29,823 bases of DNA from Hemicentrotus pulcherrimus (taxonomy: Eukaryota > Echinodermata > Echinoidea > Camarodonta > Strongylocentrotidae), in the NCBI GenBank assembly GCA_003118195.1, contig BEXV01000694.1:41351-71173 (forward strand). Direction: 5' to 3'. This document shows positions 26,201-29,823 of this stretch, piece after piece; within the stretch, counting starts at the first letter, position 1; every line of letters starts with the position of its first letter. A model generated the notes under the pieces. That model searched no databases and had not been told where the DNA came from. It was given only the letters and a program-made list of their open reading frames with translations. The translations under genes were made by a program, and so were the position numbers.

Positions 26201-29162
26201 TATTTTTTTCCCCATTCCCATTTTTTCCCATAGCATACGTTGAAAAACATAGAAATTCATAAAATACAGAAAAATTACCATTGATGGTAACTTTGCAATC
26301 AATATTAATAACCATGGCAACATATCACTAAATAGCCAATCAAATCAAGGTTTCTATAGAAGTAACCATGGCAAAGTTACCATCAATAGTATGTTTTATG
26401 CAAAGTGCTTTTTGTCTGTCACCTGTGAATAACTTCCGTTTCTTATTTCCTGTAAATGTTTTGATTAATCACTGTTATTTTCAATCATTCAAGTAGTTTA
26501 GGAAACAGTAACTACAGTCTATTTCAATTACAAATGACCTACCACACACGACATAAAAACTAATTGAAGAATTAAAGATAATAAGGGGTAGTTATATACT
26601 GAGGCCCCATTGCATAAAACTAACATCTGATGGTAACTTTGCCATCAATATTGACTACCATGGCAACATCACTCAACAGCCAATCACATGAAGGATTCCA
26701 TGGAAGTTACCAATAATGGCAACGTTGCAATGCTACGTTTTATGGAATGAGACCGGCTCTTGTACACTGTTTGTATTTGTGAATGTGTTCTTTTATATTT
26801 TTGTTTGTTTGTTTGTTTTGTCTTTTGGTGGTTTTATTATGTTCCTTGCTTAAAATCACTAGGATGGTTAATTTTGATAATTATAGTTCTGTGACGTCCA
26901 ATAAAGTTTTTTTTTAGACATCTCATAGAAGTAATTCCCAATTTGTGCACTCTAACTATATCATTCTTTGTCTTTCCTTTTTTTTTTGGGGGGGGGAGTC
27001 TACTTCAAACCTTTCTGAGTTTGTGAAGTGGTAATGTTGATCACTGTTAATATAATGTACAAGTACATGAGCCAAATTGATTGAAATTATCTATAAATCA
27101 GCCCTCAACTTATTGTGGTTACCAGATTCACAGATCAGGCAACAACTCCCTGTACCTCTTTGAAGAGTGGAAGCACTTACACGTATTTGTATACTTGATA
27201 AAAACTAATATATTTAGCTGGAACGAGGAGATTCAATCATACAGGATTAAGTAAGGAAGTACTGTAGCACTTGCATAGTAGATACGGGAATGTCGGCCTA
27301 CAAGCTTAACATGAAGGACGAAAGTATGAAAAGAGCAGGCAGACCATAAATATTAAATATATGCCACAGAGAAAAAGAATTAGAAAACAAAAAGAAAGAA
27401 GGGGAAGATGGGAAAAATAAGGATGACAGGATAAATCAGAAGCAGACTTTACCAAAGATCACAGATAAGGGCCCTTTTAAAATCTAAAACAAATTGTCCA
27501 GATGATTAAAAAAAAAGTGTTGTTACTCCAGGTATACATAGTTTTATAATACCCCATTCACAGTGGTTTTGAAATTTGTAGCGGCGTTGTAGCGGAGCGG
27601 CGACACTGCCATAACACCACTACAAATGCATTCACAGTAGAAAAGTATGTATGATAAATATCATGTACCCATTCACGCTGCAGCGGGTGATTTTTATTAC
27701 CTCCGTAACAAACACGTGTATGCATGGCTCATGACCCGCGAGTGACCCCACGGCACGGAAAAACGATGAGGCAAGCTTGCAAAAGGTAAACATGTCAAGT
27801 TGCTTTTTGTATCCTCGATCATATTACTTTTTAGAAAACTAGCATTTTTATTGCTTCCAGTCAGAATATTTTAATTTTTTGAAGTGTGAAATATTTTTAT
27901 TTGGATAATTATAATATCTACATAATAATAAAATCAATTTGAATCCACTGGTTACTTTATTTCTATTTCACTTTATGTTCCCCATTGCTGGAGAAAAGAG
28001 GTCAGTGATAGGTAAGTAAACAAATCACACGTGTTTGTCGCGGTGTTATAGCGGAGAGCCTTCACACTGAGTAAACACCGCCACAGCAGCGGGACTGTCC
28101 TGCTGCTGTAGCTAGGCGAACCTAGCGATAGTTTGTCGCGGCGTTATCGCGAGGCGGTGTTATCCCGCGATAGTTTATAACGGGTCCGAGCCTTCACACT
28201 GAAGACAACACTGCGACAGCAGCGGGACAGTCCCGCTGCTGTCGCGGTGTTTGAGGCCACTGTGAATGGGGTATAAGTTTGATATCTTTACAACAATAGG
28301 GCAAACGTACCGGTCTAGATGAAAAGCAGCTATTTCTGCATTGTGTCTCTCAACATCAAACCAAAATGGCTGCTCATCATTGTAATTGTATACAAGACTC
28401 CTGGGTGTTCTGAGGAAAAGATTAAGAACTAGTCATCATAAATTCTTATATTTCTCTTTACCAGATATATAATATTGCCCTTACTATAAAAGGCAACAGT
28501 AACCACTCAAAAACAAAGATCTTGTAATACCATGATATTATCTAACCAGTATCAAATAAATTAAACCAAAATAACGATTTACTTAATAAAACCAAACTTT
28601 TAAGATTTCTTATACAATAAATAGGAATTTTATAAAGTATTAATGTTGTCAATTTTCGGATTTGGCATTTTTAACAGAAGCCTACTAACTATATTTGACA
28701 AAGATGAATCACATTTGATGAGACAACATTTTTTAGAAAATTAATTTTCTAAAAATGTTGTCTCATCACTTTGTCATACAATATGTTTTCAACAAGTACA
28801 GATATAATTCTATGCATTGACTCCTAATGTCTTGCTGTATCATACTATTCAAACAATGTTACTGTATTTTATCTAAATGTGCTCATTTTGCTGTGCCAAA
28901 ACATTGAAAAGGTATACATGTACATGTAAAGTTCAAAATATACAAAAAGTATTCGTACCTCATGGGCTTCAGCATTGCATAATTCCCATCCACCAGTTTG
29001 ACGTGGAGCTTGAGTTGACTCCCACCGTGGAATAAACCAACATTCTCAATCTCTGTAGTAGCTAAGCTCTTGAGAAGCTCATTCATGTACGGTGCATTAC
29101 TGCTATACATCTGATTCTCAGTGATGTCTGCATGAAACTGCTGCCAATGTAACAGACGTGTT
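16968..29162 (-). CDS. FAM20C: FAM20-family secretory kinase (FAM20C-like), 5'-partial
   Basis: Eight exons, read from high to low coordinates: 29162-28959, 28409-28311, 25190-25078, 23561-23378, 21262-21226, 19784-19715, 18918-18777 and 17229-16968. They join in frame through GT-AG introns to 369 residues and a TGA. Seen in order: GGSQLK and LKPMR (ATP-anchoring Lys region), [14 protein letters not shown] (metal/ion-pair Glu), ILNFRRAPP, a cysteine cluster TCFEGKC...C...C, FDFLM.NYDRHH (catalytic Asp) and ALDNGKGFG (metal-binding Asp), QCC, and HLEAIDRRL. These are FAM20 kinase hallmarks. FAM20C phosphorylates secreted proteins at S-x-E in the Golgi; FAM20B phosphorylates xylose of proteoglycans. 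[14 protein letters not shown] and NMT look FAM20C-like, while GNTCF and GNPHLDD look FAM20B-like, so the subfamily is less sure than the family. The signal anchor and first exons lie outside the window. Confidence 0.93.
17258..17286. other. Assembly gap, 29 N
   Basis: The gap begins directly after a run of 13 G and ends at a TATC microsatellite. It lies in the last intron of the FAM20-like gene, 28 bp from the acceptor. Confidence 0.98.
17287..17640 (-). mobile_element. LINE fragment, C-terminal end of reverse-transcriptase ORF
   Basis: The - strand reading gives [33 protein letters not shown], then [20 protein letters not shown] and [12 protein letters not shown] ending with a stop. This is the familiar C-terminus of endonuclease-reverse transcriptases of RTE-like non-LTR elements. 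There is one in-frame TAG after RQES. Only the end is present and it is not active. A TATC (GATA on the - strand) tail follows the stop, as is common for such elements. The clade assignment is from memory. Confidence 0.85.
17636..17960 (+). repeat. Dispersed repeat, copy 2 (partner at 9290)
   Basis: Same orientation and landmarks as 9290-9640. This copy directly adjoins the LINE fragment and extends into the large palindrome at 17846-18010. Confidence 0.75.
17846..18010. repeat. 165 bp imperfect palindrome
   Basis: The arms start TTTTCACTGGCTG and end CAGCCAGTGAAAA. Both contain CAAAAGACTTAACT and GGCTGATTGT in opposite orientation. The partner at 9505-9640 holds only one half. Confidence 0.75.
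18420..18760 (+). repeat. Homopurine tract of about 340 bp
   Basis: The + strand is almost all A and G, with rare T or C, through the whole stretch, including an N at 18447 next to a G8 run. It lies in the last intron, 16 bp from the exon g donor. Long - strand open frames here are Ser/Pro/Phe-rich artefacts. Confidence 0.85.
18777..18918 (-). CDS. FAM20C: FAM20-like exon g (catalytic core)
   Basis: The exon is 142 bp and encodes [32 protein letters not shown] and LGPLAQCC. It carries both the catalytic Asp of DRHH and the metal-binding Asp of LDNG. The split codon with exon f gives Leu where vertebrate members have Gly before N-x-DRHH. Confidence 0.93.
18919..19714. other. Intron between exons f and g
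   Basis: AT-rich, no defined repeat. A more mixed stretch at 19290-19400 is unassigned. Confidence 0.5.
19715..19784 (-). CDS. FAM20C: FAM20-like exon f
   Basis: The exon is 70 bp and encodes [19 protein letters not shown] followed by DFLM. The acceptor TTTATAG and donor GTGAGT are canonical. The first bases of the exon and its acceptor lie within a tandem repeat of about 71 bp. Confidence 0.88.
19779..19975. repeat. 71 bp tandem repeat, about three units
   Basis: ATTACAATGAAAC starts at 19833 and 19904. TTCTATAAATAAATCA and AGGATAGATGA occur at the start of the first unit and again in the third. The first unit overlaps the first bases of exon f. Confidence 0.75.
19976..21225. other. Intron between exons e and f, remainder
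   Basis: AT-rich, purine-biased around 20710-20940, no gene seen. Confidence 0.5.
21226..21262 (-). CDS. FAM20C: FAM20-like 37 bp micro-exon e
   Basis: The exon is only 37 bp and too short to find as an ORF. Found by family alignment, it encodes [12 protein letters not shown], matching the W-x(n)-YC-x(n)-V segment that must lie between the cysteine cluster and the FDFLM helix. The acceptor is ACAACAG and the donor GTAAGT. The reading phase agrees with exons d and f. Confidence 0.85.
21935..22509. repeat. Diverged duplication, copy 1
   Basis: The first 130 bp match 22511-22650 almost exactly. Later landmarks match with indels, such as GACTTTGGTTTG, TTAGAATCTTTTTC and CAATTTGTGTTATT. The copy ends at the single N at 22510. 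Confidence 0.7.
22511..23255. repeat. Diverged duplication, copy 2
   Basis: The copy starts immediately after the N with AACCTGTCCAGAGATC. It is longer than copy 1 because of an insertion (about 22970-23210) that itself resembles 23935-24120. Confidence 0.7.
22970..23210 (+). repeat. Dispersed repeat, copy 1 (partner at 23935)
   Basis: Shared landmarks are TTATTCATAC, ACCAAG.TTTGT, AAGCATTCAA or GAGTATTCAA, CCACCTTTC.TTCTT and TACAAGG.GT..ATGAATAA. Identity is modest. Confidence 0.6.
23378..23561 (-). CDS. FAM20C: FAM20-like exon d (cysteine-rich)
   Basis: The exon is 184 bp. It encodes [15 protein letters not shown], then [15 protein letters not shown] and [11 protein letters not shown]. 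Four cysteines match the disulfide cluster of the family, with one extra residue between the second and third. The donor must be GTAGGT at 23377-23372. A GTTTAC donor three codon positions later would include a TAG stop. Confidence 0.9.
23587..23760. mobile_element. CAGTCAAACC MITE, copy 1
   Basis: The 174 bp element begins CAGTCAAACC and ends GGTTTGACTA between TA dinucleotides, as expected for a Tc1/mariner-type MITE. It starts 25 bp before exon d on the - strand (intron side). Confidence 0.8.
23935..24120 (+). repeat. Dispersed repeat, copy 2 (partner at 22970)
   Basis: This is the partner of 22970-23210 in the same orientation. It lies between the two CAGTCAAACC elements. Confidence 0.6.
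24179..24332. mobile_element. CAGTCAAACC MITE, copy 2
   Basis: The 154 bp element begins CAGTCAAACCTG and ends CAGGTTTGACTG with TA on both sides. The interior shares GACCACCTGTCTA-like and AAAGGAACCTG motifs with copy 1. Open frames on both strands here are element sequence. Confidence 0.83.
24333..25077. other. Intron between exons c and d, remainder
   Basis: AT-rich, no gene. The open frames across 24890-25271 only partly overlap exon c and are on the wrong strand or run into introns. Confidence 0.5.
25078..25190 (-). CDS. FAM20C: FAM20-like exon c
   Basis: The exon is 113 bp: 37 full codons plus split codons at both ends. It encodes [18 protein letters not shown] through LLDTFFRD. The acceptor ATCCAG and donor GTGAGT are both strong. 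Confidence 0.93.
25191..26273. other. Intron between exons b and c, left part
   Basis: The stretch holds a short AAAGGAC repeat near 25545-25566 and a T18-G13 junction at 25671-25701. Nothing coding was seen. Confidence 0.5.
26274..26410. mobile_element. MITE with internal palindrome, copy 1
   Basis: ATTACCATTGATGGTAACTT near the left is inverted as AAGTTACCATCAATAGTA near the right, with AACCATGGCAA on both sides. Related to 26600-26759. Confidence 0.65.
26600..26759. mobile_element. MITE with internal palindrome, copy 2
   Basis: The left end GAGGCCCCATTGCATAAAAC is inverted at the right end as GTTTTATGGAATGAGACC. The body shares GATGGTAACTTTGC, ATCAATATT and ACCATGGCAACAT with copy 1. Confidence 0.72.
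26760..27549. other. Intron between exons b and c, right part
   Basis: The stretch contains a T10-G9 junction at 26978-26996 and a purine-rich stretch at 27360-27445. No gene was seen. Confidence 0.5.
27550..28273. mobile_element. 724 bp transposon with TAA duplication (Harbinger-like)
   Basis: The ends TACCCCATTCACAGTGG and CCACTGTGAATGGGGTA are perfect inverted repeats. TAA flanks both sides (27547-27549 and 28274-28276), fitting the TWA duplication of PIF/Harbinger elements. A GC-rich block is duplicated inside with a 132 bp offset (GAGCCTTCACACTGA at 28056 and 28188), and a GC hairpin sits around GCAGCGGGACAGTCCCGCTGC. There is no transposase. Confidence 0.85.
28311..28409 (-). CDS. FAM20C: FAM20-like exon b
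   Basis: The exon is 99 bp and encodes [19 protein letters not shown] and then the family block [14 protein letters not shown]. The acceptor is CCTCAG and the donor GTACGT. The element at 27550-28273 ends just 37 bp past the donor, inside the intron. Confidence 0.92.
28716..28768. repeat. 53 bp near-perfect palindrome
   Basis: The arms of about 25 bp, from TGATGAGACAACATTTTT to AAAAATGTTGTCTCATCA, have no loop to speak of. GACAAAG and CTTTGTC lie further out on either side. Confidence 0.88.
28959..29162 (-). CDS. FAM20C: FAM20-like exon a (first in window)
   Basis: The exon is 204 bp, from the acceptor CAACAG (AG at 29163-29164) to the donor GTACGA (from 28958). It encodes [17 protein letters not shown] and FHGGSQLK, then AMLKPMR. 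It enters mid-codon, so an upstream exon must exist beyond 29162. The open frame running on to 28883 is intron read-through. Confidence 0.88.
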
Positions 29163-29661
29163 CTGTTGTCGGTGGAGGTTTATGCCAAAAAAGAGGAGGA
29201 TAATTGATGAATGTAAATTAATTATATTTAAAAATGCAGATTTTACAGTGGTAAGGGTAGAGGTTAGAGGTTAGGGGATGTATTGCAATCAATGAGTGTT
29301 TGTATGATTTGTGTCATTCTCAAAGCAGAGAGAACTGGTGTTAAATGAATAAAATTAGCTATGAAACTAACAACAAGAAAGAAAAAATGTGTTTTTTTCA
29401 AAAACTTTTGTATATTATCAGTTAATGAAATCCATTACATGTAGGCCCTGTGGTTAGCTTAGAAATATACAAGTTTATATCAACTTGAAACTGTTGATTG
29501 AAGTTAACAACACCATTTCTTTGTCAAGTAAGTAAAATCTTTCCTAAAATTTGTTGAGTACATGTAAATACTACTAATAAGATATAAATAAAGAAGAAAA
29601 TTGTTCAAGCAACAGAACAAATGCGAGTACTGAGTAGTATCGTGTACATATACACCATTCT
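29163..29661. other. Intron upstream of exon a, nothing recognised
   Basis: AT-rich. A pyrimidine tract for the exon a acceptor lies just above 29165 on the - strand. Confidence 0.5.
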
Positions 29662-29752
29662 TTTAAAGGGATCCGGTAACTTTGTCTCAGATTCTGAAAC
29701 AAAATCCTGGATTTAGCTCATGATGCAATGATAATTATAAACCTTTAGGTCA
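29662..29752 (+). repeat. Dispersed repeat, copy 2 (partner at 10986)
   Basis: The copy starts TTTTAAAGGGAT and contains CAAAATCCTGGATTTAGCTC and ATAATTATAAA in the same order as 10986-11075. Confidence 0.75.
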
Positions 29753-29823
29753 GTCAGGAACCCCATGACTTTTACAAGCCGATCGCCTGCCTGATTATCA
29801 AGATATTTATGATTGGAATTACA

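Noticed and set aside
28916..28928. Frequent tacatgta and taggccta palindromes across the window
   Set aside because: Short over-represented words scattered without order. They look like background composition rather than a regulatory array.
1..29823. CRISPR array, bacterial operon, phage or viral gene
   Set aside because: No spacer-repeat spacing, no ribosome-binding-site-led gene runs and no viral protein motifs were seen. Intron structure shows animal DNA.

Overview
The window is animal genomic DNA: split genes with GT-AG introns, many short inverted-repeat transposons, a SINE-like tail and a LINE fragment. The two genes are metazoan. Repeat style, AT-rich introns and frequent palindromes such as tacatgta suggest an echinoderm, probably a sea urchin, but this is inference. 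Single or short N gaps at 1786, 17258-17286, 18447 and 22510 mark an unfinished assembly.

Two genes converge. The left one, on the + strand, is a complete homologue of the uncharacterised vertebrate protein C2orf42. Six coding exons (4319-11963) join in frame to 588 residues, and a probable non-coding first exon and CCAAT-box promoter lie near 2100-2251. The promoter segment appears twice (916-1785 and 1787-2656) around a single N, most likely an assembly duplication. The last coding exon is followed by 1.4 further tandem copies of itself, with a 160 bp period, in the presumed 3' UTR.

The right one, on the - strand, is the 3' two thirds of a FAM20-family secretory-pathway kinase, closest overall to FAM20C. 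Eight exons (29162 down to 16968) join in frame to 369 residues ending in a stop. The signal anchor and first exons lie beyond the right edge. If the host is a sea urchin, a FAM20C-like kinase could phosphorylate secreted biomineral matrix proteins.

The roughly 5 kb between the genes (12213-16967) and all large introns hold repeats. These include elements with clear ends and target-site duplications (2786-3241, 9988-10519, 15394-16061, 23587-23760, 24179-24332, 27550-28273), an 8745-9199 inverted-repeat element, families present twice (9290/17636, 11263/14083, 26274/26600, 10986/29662), a 173 bp tandem repeat and a 340 bp homopurine tract. No tRNA, rRNA, CRISPR array or bacterial-type operon was seen. 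The genes show no functional link to each other.
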